From Prevotellaceae bacterium UBA6398 (GTDB lineage Bacteria > Bacteroidota > Bacteroidia > Bacteroidales > Bacteroidaceae): 39,690 nucleotides of DNA. Location: NCBI GenBank assembly GCA_002437495.1, contig DJQA01000008.1, positions 196,432-236,121 on the forward strand, read 5' to 3'. The position numbers and the translations under genes are program-made. This document shows, piece by piece, positions 6,682 to 15,288 of this stretch; within the stretch, counting starts at the first letter, position 1, and the number at the start of each line of letters is the position of its first letter. The notes beneath the pieces were generated by a model. That model made no database searches and had not been told where the DNA came from. It saw nothing but the letters and a program-made list of their open reading frames with translations.

Positions 6682-7415
6682 TGAATTGCCGCCCTAAACT
6701 ATGCCAACGCCTTGCCGCAACGCTTAAATCGGTTATGGCTGTACTTGTTCCGCAATGCTGCGCCATTTGCGGACGAAGACTTTCACCGGGAGAGCGCGGC
6801 ATTTGCTCGGCATGCACAGTGTCGCTACCCTACACCCGCTTCGGCGCACGCCGCAACAACCCTGTGGAACGCCTGTTCATAGGCAGGTTTCCCTTGGGAA
6901 GGGCAACATCCTACATTTTCTACAACCGTGGCACAGACACGCGCAACATGCTTTTCGCGCTGAAATACTACCGCCGCCCCGAAATAGGCACGGAATTCGG
7001 CAGACGCATTGCCACGGAACTTAAAGGTGAGGGATTTTTCAACGGAACTGACATGATAGTGCCCATGCCGCTTGCACGCAAGCGCGAAAGGCACAGAGGC
7101 TACAACCAAAGCCTTATGCTCGCCAGGGGTATTGCCGAAATTACGGGAATTACCGTTGACGGCACACTTTTGGTGCGCACAGTTGACAACCCCACGCAAA
7201 CCATGCGCACGCCGCAGCAGAGAATTGAGAACGTGGCGGGAATATTCCGCACTGCCCACGAAGAAAAGATAAAGGGAAAGCACATACTGCTCGTTGACGA
7301 CGTGGTAACAACCGGGGCAACCCTCACGGCATGCGCCGACAAACTGGCGGAGGCCGGCGCGGAAACCATAAGCATCCTCACACTCGCAACCTCGCCATCC
7401 ACAGGTTTGTGGTAA
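6681..7415 (+). CDS. comF: ComF-family phosphoribosyltransferase-like protein
   Basis: The 244-residue protein has the ComF layout: an N-terminal zinc-ribbon-like cluster (C26, C27, C30 in PQCCAICG and C42, C45 in ICSAC) and a type I phosphoribosyltransferase domain with HILLVDDVVTTGATL near residues 203-217. In competent bacteria ComF helps process incoming DNA; elsewhere its substrate is not known, so no reaction is claimed. The frame is open five codons upstream, but the ATG at 6681 overlaps the recX stop in the coupled TGATG arrangement and gives the better start. It ends the prmC-recX-comF operon. Confidence 0.9.
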   Translation: MNCRPKLCQRLAATLKSVMAVLVPQCCAICGRRLSPGERGICSACTVSLPYTRFGARRNNPVERLFIGRFPLGRATSYIFYNRGTDTRNMLFALKYYRRPEIGTEFGRRIATELKGEGFFNGTDMIVPMPLARKRERHRGYNQSLMLARGIAEITGITVDGTLLVRTVDNPTQTMRTPQQRIENVAGIFRTAHEEKIKGKHILLVDDVVTTGATLTACADKLAEAGAETISILTLATSPSTGLW

Positions 7416-7486
7416 TTTGCGCCGCCCCGGCACAAAAACCGTCAAGCCGCTTAAAGCCGACAAAGCAAACGCTTTTTCAGCTGCTC

Positions 7487-7604
7487 TTATAAGATTTTGT
7501 TTTACAATTCCTTATAACGGCAAAAATTATATCGGATGTAGTTTGAATTATGTCTGATGTAATTTTTTCTACGTCCCATGTAGTTTTTCTTACATCAAAT
7601 ATGG
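7487..7604 (-). repeat. Family B 21-bp-unit array, copy B3
   Basis: Read on the minus strand, units start at 7604, 7583, 7562 and 7541. Unit 4 has drifted and ends in a shorter T-run (ATAATTTTT). The tail sites are at 7518-7512 and 7493-7487, again 25 nt apart. The linker to the neighbouring A element is of the short class. The T-run faces the 3' end of comF, and the sense direction follows GT2 transcription. Confidence 0.8.
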
Positions 7605-7631
7605 TTTTCGGGGTTTGTGGTTTTGCGCGTT

Positions 7632-7850
7632 TGTAGAGGCGTATCGCATACGCCCTTTACACCACCGCATGAACCACATTGCATACCGCTATGCCAAATT
7701 GCGAAATCCGCGCAATTCGGGCGTATGCCATACGCCCCTACGGCGGCACAAATTATTGAACAACTGTATATGAATGTTTGTAGGGGCATATGCCATACGC
7801 CCTTTACACCACCGCGTGAACCGCATTGCAAAGCCGCCGCAATTTTACGG
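7632..7850 (-). repeat. Family A repeats, minus orientation
   Basis: A full element at 7632-7741 has both REP arms (TGTAGAGGCGTATCGCATACGCCC at the end nearest B3 is slightly mutated). A second, partial element starts at 7779 with TGTAGGGGCATATGCCATACGCCC and decays just before the GT2 stop codon. No coding gene is supported in 7416-7869. Confidence 0.8.
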
Positions 7851-7869
7851 GACTTTTATCGCGAAGCAG

Positions 7870-8640
7870 CTACTTTTTCACCACGGCACGCACTACGAAC
7901 CACACGTGCATTGCCACAGCGCGTATTATGCCATAGCGACGAGCCATAACCTCGAACCTTTCCCAAAGCGACTTGCGATGGTTTTTAACTGTCATGCCGC
8001 CATCGAGATAATCTGCCACCACAATTCCCGAATTTACGAGTTTCAGCTTTGCCCTTTCCGCCCTGCGCATAACCCTTATGCACCAGTCGTAATCGGCAGA
8101 AAAGCGGTAGCGCAGATTATAGTTCACCTTCTTTGCCACCGAAAGCCTTGCGAAGAAAGCCTGATGGCACACCAGCATACCGCTGAGGAAGCTGCGCGAC
8201 GTGAGACGCTTAGGCGGCGAAAGTCTGCGGTGGCGCAGAAAAGCGCCGTCAAGGTCAACAATGTCGGTATCGCCATAAATCACGCCCGTGTCCGCATCCG
8301 CACAGGCGGCAACGCGCGAAAGCACATCCGGAGAGTGAAACCTATCGCCGGCGTTGAGGAAAATTATGTAATCGCCCGTTGCCATGGCGAGCGCCTTGTT
8401 CATGGCATCGTATATACCCTTGTCGGGTTCGCTAACGGCGTTCACCTCGTGCCTCGCCTCGCGTGCGTTGCGCTCCTGATAGCGTAAAAATTCGGCCAGA
8501 GTGCCATCGTGGGAGTTGCCGTCTATAATAATATGCTCCACGTAAGGATAGTTTTGCTCCTCAACGCTGTCGAGCGTGCGCTTTATCACGGCGGCAGCGT
8601 TGTATGTAACCGTTGCTACTGTGAATTTTATGTTATTCAT
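7870..8640 (-). CDS. Glycosyltransferase family 2
   Basis: This 256-residue GT-A fold enzyme should transfer a sugar from a nucleotide-sugar donor in polysaccharide or glycoconjugate synthesis. The N-terminus MNNIKFTVATVTYNAAAVIK is the standard GT2 opening. IIIDGNSHDGT carries the first nucleotide-binding aspartate, and FLNAGDR replaces the usual DxD region. No membrane segment precedes the domain, so it is cytoplasmic. The start at 8640 is fixed by AGGAGG at 8646-8651, six bases upstream, and by the family N-terminus; the open frame extends 59 codons further only as a shadow of GT4. It overlaps the GT4 stop by 8 bp. Donor and acceptor cannot be inferred. Confidence 0.9.
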   Translation of the reverse strand: MNNIKFTVATVTYNAAAVIKRTLDSVEEQNYPYVEHIIIDGNSHDGTLAEFLRYQERNAREARHEVNAVSEPDKGIYDAMNKALAMATGDYIIFLNAGDRFHSPDVLSRVAACADADTGVIYGDTDIVDLDGAFLRHRRLSPPKRLTSRSFLSGMLVCHQAFFARLSVAKKVNYNLRYRFSADYDWCIRVMRRAERAKLKLVNSGIVVADYLDGGMTVKNHRKSLWERFEVMARRYGIIRAVAMHVWFVVRAVVKK

Positions 8641-9901
8641 TTGTTCCTCCTGCCAAACCGTTGTAAAGGTCGGAATACTTTCGTGCCACAGCAGTTTCGG
8701 AGAACGTGGAGCACACCTTGGCCCTTGCCTTTTTACCGAGAGTATCGGCATTTTCGGGCGCAAGGCTCCACATGATGCCCTCGGCAAAGTCTGCGGCGTT
8801 TTTGTATTCCGCCACATAGCCGTTGTCCTTGTGATCTATCATCTGCGGTATACCGCCAACATTGAACGCCACGCATGGAACGCCACACGCCATCGACTCC
8901 ATTATTGTGTTGGGAAGGTTGTCCTGCATTGTGGGAATCATAAACACGTTGCAGGAGTTGTATATGTCTGCCATCTTTTTTTCGTTTGAAACATATCCCA
9001 GGGAATAAACCCTTACCGGCAGCAGGCTCTTTAGCGCATCGCTTTCCTTGCCCACCGCCACCACGGCAATATTGGAAGCCATGTCGGGATGCTCATCGAC
9101 TATAATCTGCACAGCTTTGCAAAGGTAGTCTATCCCCTTTATCTTGTTTGTTACTCTGTAGGCGGCAAAAAGCAACAGTTTCTTGCCCGGCGGCAAGGCA
9201 AGCGACTCCCTCGCCTCGCTCATGTTTTTAGGACAATACTGCGCCGTGTTTATGGGGTTGGGTATGCTTAGCACCCGCTTGCCGTCGAGCAGCGCGCTTG
9301 AACGTGCACACTGCGCCAGCCAGTCGCTACACGCCACAAAAGTGATGTTGGCATTTTGGTACAGTCTGCGCTTGCGCATGAACACCGTGCGCGATAGGTC
9401 TCTTTGCGAGCCACCGCCATATAGCAGCGGGCATTTGCCGCAACTTTCTTTGTAGCGGTCGCAGTCGCCCGCATAGTGGCAAATGCCCGTGAACGGCCAC
9501 ATGTCGTGCAACGTCCACACCACGGGCTTGCCGCTCCTAAGGATTTTTTCTATGCCTCCGAGCGAAAGAAAACCCTGGTTAATCCAGTGCAGGTGTATTA
9601 TGTCGGCCTCCTTGAATTCCCTCATCTTCGTTATGTCGATACCGAAGTTGGCTGCGTCCACCTCAAAAAGTCTGTGTTTGCGAAAGCCGTTGGCCTTCCA
9701 TATGGTGAACCGCTCGCGCAGGAAGTTGTATTTCATTCTGCCGGTGTTTTGCGGGGCTGCCACCGTGATTGACTCCGACTCTTTTTTGCTTACAAGCATC
9801 GTGGCTTTAACGCCGTTTTTCCCCAATGCATCCCTTAGCCGCGCCGCCGCAATGGCTGCGCCGCCTGTGTGTTCCGATGTATTTACAATTAGTACTCTCA
9901 T
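8633..9901 (-). CDS. Glycosyltransferase family 4
   Basis: The 422-residue retaining GT-B enzyme has an N-terminal acceptor-binding half (MRVLIVNTSEHTGGAAIAA) and a C-terminal donor-binding half with the glycosyltransferase group 1 pattern: MIPTMQDNLPNTIMESMACGVPCVAFNVGGIPQ contains the E-x7-E-type donor motif near residues 325-355. An insert rich in cysteines (about 135-150: GICHYAGDCDRYKESCGKCP) resembles the cysteine cluster seen in some family members. It is followed by GT2 with an 8-bp overlap, so the pair probably adds consecutive sugars to one glycan. No other polysaccharide locus genes are nearby. Confidence 0.9.
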   Translation of the reverse strand: MRVLIVNTSEHTGGAAIAAARLRDALGKNGVKATMLVSKKESESITVAAPQNTGRMKYNFLRERFTIWKANGFRKHRLFEVDAANFGIDITKMREFKEADIIHLHWINQGFLSLGGIEKILRSGKPVVWTLHDMWPFTGICHYAGDCDRYKESCGKCPLLYGGGSQRDLSRTVFMRKRRLYQNANITFVACSDWLAQCARSSALLDGKRVLSIPNPINTAQYCPKNMSEARESLALPPGKKLLLFAAYRVTNKIKGIDYLCKAVQIIVDEHPDMASNIAVVAVGKESDALKSLLPVRVYSLGYVSNEKKMADIYNSCNVFMIPTMQDNLPNTIMESMACGVPCVAFNVGGIPQMIDHKDNGYVAEYKNAADFAEGIMWSLAPENADTLGKKARAKVCSTFSETAVARKYSDLYNGLAGGTNE

Positions 9902-9928
9902 TACGGATTTTGTTTCTTGACCGATATG

Positions 9929-11590
9929 TTAGTAATGGAACGTGCTTCCGCCTACAAACTCCCTTAGCAGCGATGTTGGCGGAAGTCCCTCTATTGGAAT
10001 GGGCTTAATATATGACAGGAACTTTGCGAGACGGTGGGCTTCGGAATGCTCCTCCTCGCACTCCGCCACCTGCCTAAGCAACGGCAGAGCCTGCGGTTTC
10101 AAGGCCGCAAGCTCGAAAAGCAGCGCGGAGTTGAACATAACGTCGGCGTTTTCCTGGTAAGGGAATATCCATTTCTCCTCGCCCGCCCTCACACTGGGCC
10201 AACGGCGTATTGTCTCCTGCGCCGAATATCCGCGGTATTTGTAGTCGCGCACTATGCGGCGCAACAAGCGGTTGTCGGTTGTGGGAATATAATTGTGGTC
10301 GTCAAGAAGAATTGAAGTCAGCGCAGAAACATATACACGAAACTTGTTCTTCTCGGCAATCTGCCTTGTTAGCTCGGGGTTCAACGCGTGTATGCCCTCG
10401 ATTACAAGAATCGTGTTTTCATCGGCTTTAAGCCTCACGCCGCTTTTCTCGCTTTTTCCGGTGTGGAAGTTGTATCGCGGCAACTCAACCTCGTTTCCGG
10501 CTATAAGGTTCTCAAGGTCGCGCGAAAGCAACGGTATGTTGAGCGCATACACGCTCTCGAAATCGTATTCGCCATTAGGACCTTTGGGAGTTTTCTCGCG
10601 GTCAACGAAATAGTCATCCATAGAAATTGGGTGGGGTTTCAGTCCGCACGCGGCAAGCTGCACAGAAAGGCGTTTGCTGAATGTTGTTTTTCCGCTTGAC
10701 GACGGACCGGATATAAGCACCACCTTGATGTCCCGGCGCGATGCTATCTGCTCGGCAATGCCGCTGATCTTTTTTTCCTGCAAAGCCTCCGAAACATTTA
10801 CCGTAAGGTTTTCAAGGCCCTTTGAAAGCATTTCGTTAAGGTCGCCTATGGTGTTCAGCCCCATTATTCTCTGCCACTCGTGGTTCTCATGAAAAACGCC
10901 GAACATTTTTTCCTGTTTTGTCTTGGGTTTAAGTCGCGAGGGATTCGAGGCATCCGGCAGTCGCAGCAACACTCCGTCGTGGTATTTCTCCACACCGAAA
11001 AGCCATATGCCCGCCGTGGAGCGCAAAAGAGCCCCGTAATAATAGTCGAGCGTGTCGCCCAGCATATAATAACACGAATAAAGGCTACCGGCGCTCTCTA
11101 TGAGTTTCGCCTTGCTTTCCATTCCGGCTTCCCTGAACCTCTTTGCCACATCGGCGGTATGGGCCTTGATTTTGCGGAAAGGCATATCGGCGGCAATAAT
11201 CTCCCTCATGCGCCCGCCAAGTGCCTCTGTCTCGCTTTCGGTAATATTCCCTTTTTTGATTATGCGGCAGTAATATCCGTTTGAAACCGGCGTGTCTATC
11301 CTCACCGATGCTCCGGGAAACAGATCGCCGGCGGCTTTGCAAAGAACGAAGAACAACGAGCGGGTGTAGGTTCTCATGCCCGAGGGGGAGGATATGTCAA
11401 GAAATTTCACATCGCTGCTTGAGAAAAGCACATAGTTGAGGTTTTTCACCGTGTTGTTTACTTCGGCGCATGCGGGTCCGTGTTCCATTTCCACGCCAAG
11501 AGCCTCGTATGCCTCATAAACCGTGCTGCCTATGGGCATCTCTATTGTTTCGCCGTTGTTTCGGCAAAAAATGCTTATTGTTCGCTCCAT
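9929..11590 (-). CDS. Nucleoside kinase with N-terminal TGS/ThrRS-like region (uridine kinase family)
   Basis: The 553-residue protein fuses an N-terminal TGS-like domain (about 1-65) and a second region resembling the threonyl-tRNA synthetase editing neighbourhood (about 70-200) to a C-terminal phosphoribulokinase/uridine-kinase domain (about 285-490). The P-loop is GPSSSGKTT near residue 295, followed by the DDYF motif and IEGIHALNP. Proteins of this size and layout are widespread in Bacteroidota and are annotated as nucleoside kinases, with uridine or cytidine the presumed substrate. A strong AAGGAGG five bases before the ATG overlaps the stop of the upstream HD gene, showing operon structure. 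The role of the synthetase-like part is unknown. Confidence 0.88.
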   Translation of the reverse strand: MERTISIFCRNNGETIEMPIGSTVYEAYEALGVEMEHGPACAEVNNTVKNLNYVLFSSSDVKFLDISSPSGMRTYTRSLFFVLCKAAGDLFPGASVRIDTPVSNGYYCRIIKKGNITESETEALGGRMREIIAADMPFRKIKAHTADVAKRFREAGMESKAKLIESAGSLYSCYYMLGDTLDYYYGALLRSTAGIWLFGVEKYHDGVLLRLPDASNPSRLKPKTKQEKMFGVFHENHEWQRIMGLNTIGDLNEMLSKGLENLTVNVSEALQEKKISGIAEQIASRRDIKVVLISGPSSSGKTTFSKRLSVQLAACGLKPHPISMDDYFVDREKTPKGPNGEYDFESVYALNIPLLSRDLENLIAGNEVELPRYNFHTGKSEKSGVRLKADENTILVIEGIHALNPELTRQIAEKNKFRVYVSALTSILLDDHNYIPTTDNRLLRRIVRDYKYRGYSAQETIRRWPSVRAGEEKWIFPYQENADVMFNSALLFELAALKPQALPLLRQVAECEEEHSEAHRLAKFLSYIKPIPIEGLPPTSLLREFVGGSTFHY

Positions 11591-11599
11591 GTTTCCTCC

Positions 11600-13705
11600 T
11601 TATTGTTTTCTGAAATTCCCGAATATGCTGCTGAAGTTGCGCTGCCTTGCGTTGTCGGGGGCGGAGTTCAGCTCGGGATATTGTATTCTTGAATGGTAAA
11701 TTGTCTTTAGGTTTTCAATGAACACTTCCTTTGTCTTTTCTATATCATCGAACGTTATGGGGCACTTTCGCAAATAGCCTTCTCCTATCTGGCTGTCGAT
11801 TATGCGGTTTACAAGTTCGCCTATAGCCTCCTCGGAATATTCTTTGAGCGAGCGCGATGCGGCCTCAACCGAATCGGCCATCATTAATATTGCCTGCTCA
11901 CGCGTTGACGGGTTCGGTCCGGGATACGTGAAAGCCTCCTCATCGGGTTTTTCGCCGGGGTGAGCGTTTACCCAGGTTATGTAGAAGTATTTAGCCTTGC
12001 TGCGTCCGTGATGGGTGGATATGAACGCCTTCACCGCCGAGGGCAGATGGTATTTGTCGGCGAGTTTAAGCCCCTCAGCCACGTGGGATATTATTATCCT
12101 CGCGCTCCTTTCGGGCGGAAGCTGGTCGTGGGGGTTCACTCCGCTCTGGTTCTCGGTGAAAAACGCGGGGTTCTTAAGCTTTCCTATGTCGTGATACAAG
12201 GCTCCGGTTCTCACAAGCAGCGTGTTTGCCCCTATCTTAGCCGCCGCATCGGCGGCGAGGTTTGCCACCTGCATTGAGTGGTTGAATGTGCCGGCCGCCT
12301 CTTTTGAAAGCCGCCGCAGCAACGGGTTGTTTATGTTCGACAGCTCTATGAGCGTAACCGATGACACGAAACCGAACAGCTTCTCCACAACGTAGAGCAG
12401 AGGGTATGAGAACAGAAGGAACACGCCGTTTATGAACAGATAAACATAAAGCTTGTTGTCGAGCGACTTTATGTCCATTCCCTGCGCAAAATCGAACGCT
12501 ATTGCCGTGAGCACAGCCACCAGGGTGGCTATCATGGCCGTTTGGAAAAGCTGCGAGCGCTGTTGTAGGTCGTGGAGCGCGTAGATTGCCGCCACACCCG
12601 AGGAGAAATTGACTATTATAAACTCAAACGGGTCGGCAAGGGCGAACGAGCTCACGAATATCGTGGAACCCAGGGTGAGAAACGCCGTGTTGGTGTCGGT
12701 GAATATCCTCATGAATATGCCCGCCATGGCAAAGGGCACAAGAAAGGCTATTGCCCTCGATGTTGCGGGCAACAACGAAACCGCCACCGGGAAAAGCGCC
12801 AGCAGGAACAGCATGAACGAGAACGTGCGAATGTTCTCGAAATAGTTCTTGTGGTAAATCTTTACATAAACAAAGAACGCCGTAAACGCCACCGCCACAA
12901 GCAGGAACTGCCCGAGCATAATTAGCGGAAGGCCTTTAGACGGAACGTTCCTAACCTGCGATTCTCTTTCGAGGGACTTCAGAATGTCGTATGTCTTGGC
13001 CGTTACAATCTCCCCGCGGTCTATAATCTTCTGCCCTCTCTGCACCAACCCGTAAGTGGGCGATATGGCCTCCATCAAATCGTGCTTGGCCGCCTGGGAA
13101 CGCCTTTTGTCATAGTTGAGGTTGGCCTCGACATAGTTCGAAAGGTTAAGGCTTACCATCTGCTCGTGCGTAACGAGCGATGTGTCGGAGTTGAGCAAGT
13201 ATCCGTATGCGGTGCGCGTTGAGAAAACCTCTCCGAGCTTGCGGCTTTTGGCCTCCCTGCCGCTAACCACCCTCAATGCGCCTATGCTGCTGTCGTTCAT
13301 TACGCGCAGTTCCTCCGGGCGCACAACGCCGGCGGAATATATGTCGCTCAAGCGGCTCACCACAAGCCTTACAATGTTGGGCGGGGTGCCTTTAAGGCTT
13401 CCCGACTCCACATCGTGCAGAAAGTGGCTCACCTGCGTCCTTTCCACCGAGGCGTCCTCGTTGTAGTAGGGTTGGAACAAACGTTCCACGCTGTCGCGCT
13501 CTGACAACAGCGCGGCATCGCTTTTGTATATCGGAAAATCATAGTCGGCTATCACCTGCCGATGCGTCCACGGCTTATCGAGCTTGAAGTCATAGCCAAA
13601 CCTCTTCTCGCGCGGCAAAAGGTAGGTTACCAGCAACACGCTGGCGAGTATGAGACCCACCCTCAAAATCTTGCCCTGCAAGGAAACTTTGTGATAACTG
13701 TCCAT
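11600..13705 (-). CDS. 7TMR-HD family membrane phosphohydrolase (PgpH-like)
   Basis: The 701-residue protein has one N-terminal membrane segment (about 15-30), a large extracytoplasmic region (about 35-265) matching the 7TMR-HDED layout, a block of about seven hydrophobic segments (about 270-460), and a cytoplasmic HD domain (about 475-660) with NHSMQVANLAADAA and LYHDIGKLKNP (HD pair near 502-503). In Firmicutes such proteins (PgpH) hydrolyse cyclic di-AMP. That activity is plausible here but inferred only from domain order. It is the first gene of the run HD, nucleoside kinase, GT4, GT2. No good -7 motif was found upstream; TAACTTAG near 13744 is one mismatch away. Confidence 0.88.
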   Translation of the reverse strand: MDSYHKVSLQGKILRVGLILASVLLVTYLLPREKRFGYDFKLDKPWTHRQVIADYDFPIYKSDAALLSERDSVERLFQPYYNEDASVERTQVSHFLHDVESGSLKGTPPNIVRLVVSRLSDIYSAGVVRPEELRVMNDSSIGALRVVSGREAKSRKLGEVFSTRTAYGYLLNSDTSLVTHEQMVSLNLSNYVEANLNYDKRRSQAAKHDLMEAISPTYGLVQRGQKIIDRGEIVTAKTYDILKSLERESQVRNVPSKGLPLIMLGQFLLVAVAFTAFFVYVKIYHKNYFENIRTFSFMLFLLALFPVAVSLLPATSRAIAFLVPFAMAGIFMRIFTDTNTAFLTLGSTIFVSSFALADPFEFIIVNFSSGVAAIYALHDLQQRSQLFQTAMIATLVAVLTAIAFDFAQGMDIKSLDNKLYVYLFINGVFLLFSYPLLYVVEKLFGFVSSVTLIELSNINNPLLRRLSKEAAGTFNHSMQVANLAADAAAKIGANTLLVRTGALYHDIGKLKNPAFFTENQSGVNPHDQLPPERSARIIISHVAEGLKLADKYHLPSAVKAFISTHHGRSKAKYFYITWVNAHPGEKPDEEAFTYPGPNPSTREQAILMMADSVEAASRSLKEYSEEAIGELVNRIIDSQIGEGYLRKCPITFDDIEKTKEVFIENLKTIYHSRIQYPELNSAPDNARQRNFSSIFGNFRKQ

Positions 13706-13924
13706 CGCGTTCAGGTTTTTTTACGCTGTTTTACGGAGCTAAGTTACTAAAAAACGCGCAAGCCGCAACCTTGAAATCCGCTCATTTTTCGGCAGTCTTT
13801 CCAAGCCGCCCGTTTCCACTTTATGCGACGGCATGAATCCGGCACGCCGTCCCGAAACGCAGAATCGCCGCAAAAGTTCCTTAACCCACTGGTTTACAAA
13901 ATCATAGCAAGACCGAAAGGGTTC
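13706..13924. other. Gene-free stretch with nothing recognised
   Basis: Between the HD gene start and the tail of B4 I see no convincing open reading frame, hairpin terminator or RNA gene. It presumably holds the promoter and 5' leader of the HD operon. Confidence 0.5.
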
Positions 13925-14043
13925 TTTGTAACGATTTGTGTTTCAGAGGTTTGTCAATGAGCAAAAAAGGTCCGATATAGTTTTGATTATGTCTGATATA
14001 ATTTTTCCTATGTCCTATGTAGTTTTTCTTACATCAAATGTAA
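13925..14043 (-). repeat. Family B 21-bp-unit array, copy B4
   Basis: On the minus strand units start at 14043, 14022, 14001 and 13980. Unit 1 includes TACATTTG and unit 4 runs into a T-run ending near 13963. The tail sites are at 13956-13950 and 13931-13925, 25 nt apart. The linker to the A element is of the long class, about 44 nt. The T-run points toward the start of the HD gene; the array follows the SDR gene in the sense direction. Confidence 0.85.
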
Positions 14044-14091
14044 TTTTTGGGATGTTGTGGAAATGACCGTCAATTACGGTTTTGCGCCATC

Positions 14092-14295
14092 TGTATGGGC
14101 GTATGGCACCAGCCCCGTGCGCCACCGCCAAAACCGCGTTTACAAACACCGCCGCGACATTGCCATTCCGCGCAATTCAGGGCGTATGCCATACGCCCCT
14201 ACGGCGGCGCGATTTTCCGGTTGGTTGATGTTTGCGCGTTCGTGTTGCGAACGGCATCAGCCCCGTGCGCCACCGCCTGAAACGCAGCGCGCACA
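14092..14295 (-). repeat. Family A repeats, minus orientation, degenerate
   Basis: A diverged element at 14092-14202 keeps an intact arm GGGCGTATGCCATACGCCC at its right end, while the other arm has become GGGCGTATGGCACCAGCCCC. A further fragment at about 14250-14295 repeats the interior string CAGCCCCGTGCGCCACCGCC. The fragment runs up to the stop codon of the SDR gene. Confidence 0.7.
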
Positions 14296-14297
14296 TG

Positions 14298-15035
14298 TCA
14301 GCCCACATTGTGCACTATCGGCAGGCGTTTCCACAAAAAGCGCGGCATGAGCCTCCACAACACAACGAGCGCGGCATAACGCCAATCTATGACAGCCACG
14401 CGGCGTTTGCGCTCAACAGCCTTCACGATGGCCGCCGCTACCTTTTCTTTTTTCATAACCATGGGGTAGCCCTTTCCGCCGCCTATAAGGTCGGTTGCCA
14501 CAAAGCCGGGGCGTATGTCGGTGAACGTTATGCCAAGGTGGCGCTGCCACGCCAACTGCTCAAGCGCATCGATATACGTGTTTTGAAACCTTTTTGTGGC
14601 CGAGTAAGCCGGAGCCGGCCCCAACCCCTTTGTTCCCGCAATGGAGGAAACCACGGCTATGTGTCCGCCGGTGGCTGAAAAAAGGCGGAACACCGCGCCC
14701 ACACACCGCGCAAAGCCCTCACCATTTGTTCGCAGTGTGGCCAATTCCTTTTCCGCGTCAAGCTGCGTGTTCTGCCACCCTATGCCGCTGCAATGCAGAT
14801 ATACACCGGCATTGAGCCTACTCGCAAAAGCGGCAAGCCGCTCTGCCGTGTCATAAGCGTTTACATCAGCCGTCATTATGAGAACGTTTTGCGGATATTG
14901 CGCTCTTAAACTTTCAAGAAGCTCACTCCTGCGTCCGCAAGCTCCCACTTTCCACCCTCTGCGGGCTAACATTTCCGCCACCTCACGCCCTATGCCGCTT
15001 GTGGCCCCCATTATCACTATGCTTTTTGTGTTCAT
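14298..15035 (-). CDS. Short-chain dehydrogenase/reductase
   Basis: The 245-residue Rossmann-fold oxidoreductase has the nucleotide-binding GATSGIG (10-16), ACGRRSE (which favours NADP(H)), a VSS segment holding the catalytic Ser and the catalytic pair in YSATK (about 150-154), followed by DIRPGFVATDL. The C-terminal region has a hydrophobic helix (about 215-235) that may touch the membrane. The substrate cannot be inferred. The start at 15035 gives MNTKSIVIMGATSG, a normal SDR opening; the longer frame adds 14 residues that overlap the promoter motif. It is a single-gene unit diverging from the CotH gene. Confidence 0.9.
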   Translation of the reverse strand: MNTKSIVIMGATSGIGREVAEMLARRGWKVGACGRRSELLESLRAQYPQNVLIMTADVNAYDTAERLAAFASRLNAGVYLHCSGIGWQNTQLDAEKELATLRTNGEGFARCVGAVFRLFSATGGHIAVVSSIAGTKGLGPAPAYSATKRFQNTYIDALEQLAWQRHLGITFTDIRPGFVATDLIGGGKGYPMVMKKEKVAAAIVKAVERKRRVAVIDWRYAALVVLWRLMPRFLWKRLPIVHNVG

Positions 15036-15043
15036 TGCATCGG

Positions 15044-15051
15044 CAAATATA
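15044..15051 (-). promoter_or_regulatory. -7 promoter motif TATATTTG for the SDR gene
   Basis: The octamer fits TAnnTTTG and ends only 8 bp before the ATG. If the transcript begins about 6-7 bases downstream of the motif, the mRNA would be nearly leaderless. Confidence 0.5.
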
Positions 15052-15256
15052 ATGCTTTCCACATATTCGCACCACACACTTTTTTACCATAATGAGATTT
15101 TCCCATTACCGCCTAAGGCGGAGCGCACATACGGCATGAACAAAAAAATCGGCACACGCCGCACACACAGGCAGGAACTTGTTGGCACGACATCTACACC
15201 GAAAAAAATATTGCTTTACAATTTGTTGATTTGCCGCATATTCGCGCATTTTTTGG

Positions 15257-15264
15257 TAAATTTG
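15257..15264 (+). promoter_or_regulatory. -7 promoter motif TAAATTTG for the CotH gene
   Basis: The octamer fits TAnnTTTG and lies 24 bp before the ATG at 15289. A TTTG at 15230-15233, 23 bp upstream, may act as the -33 element. Confidence 0.55.
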
Positions 15265-15288
15265 CCCAAACTCATAACAAATATTACC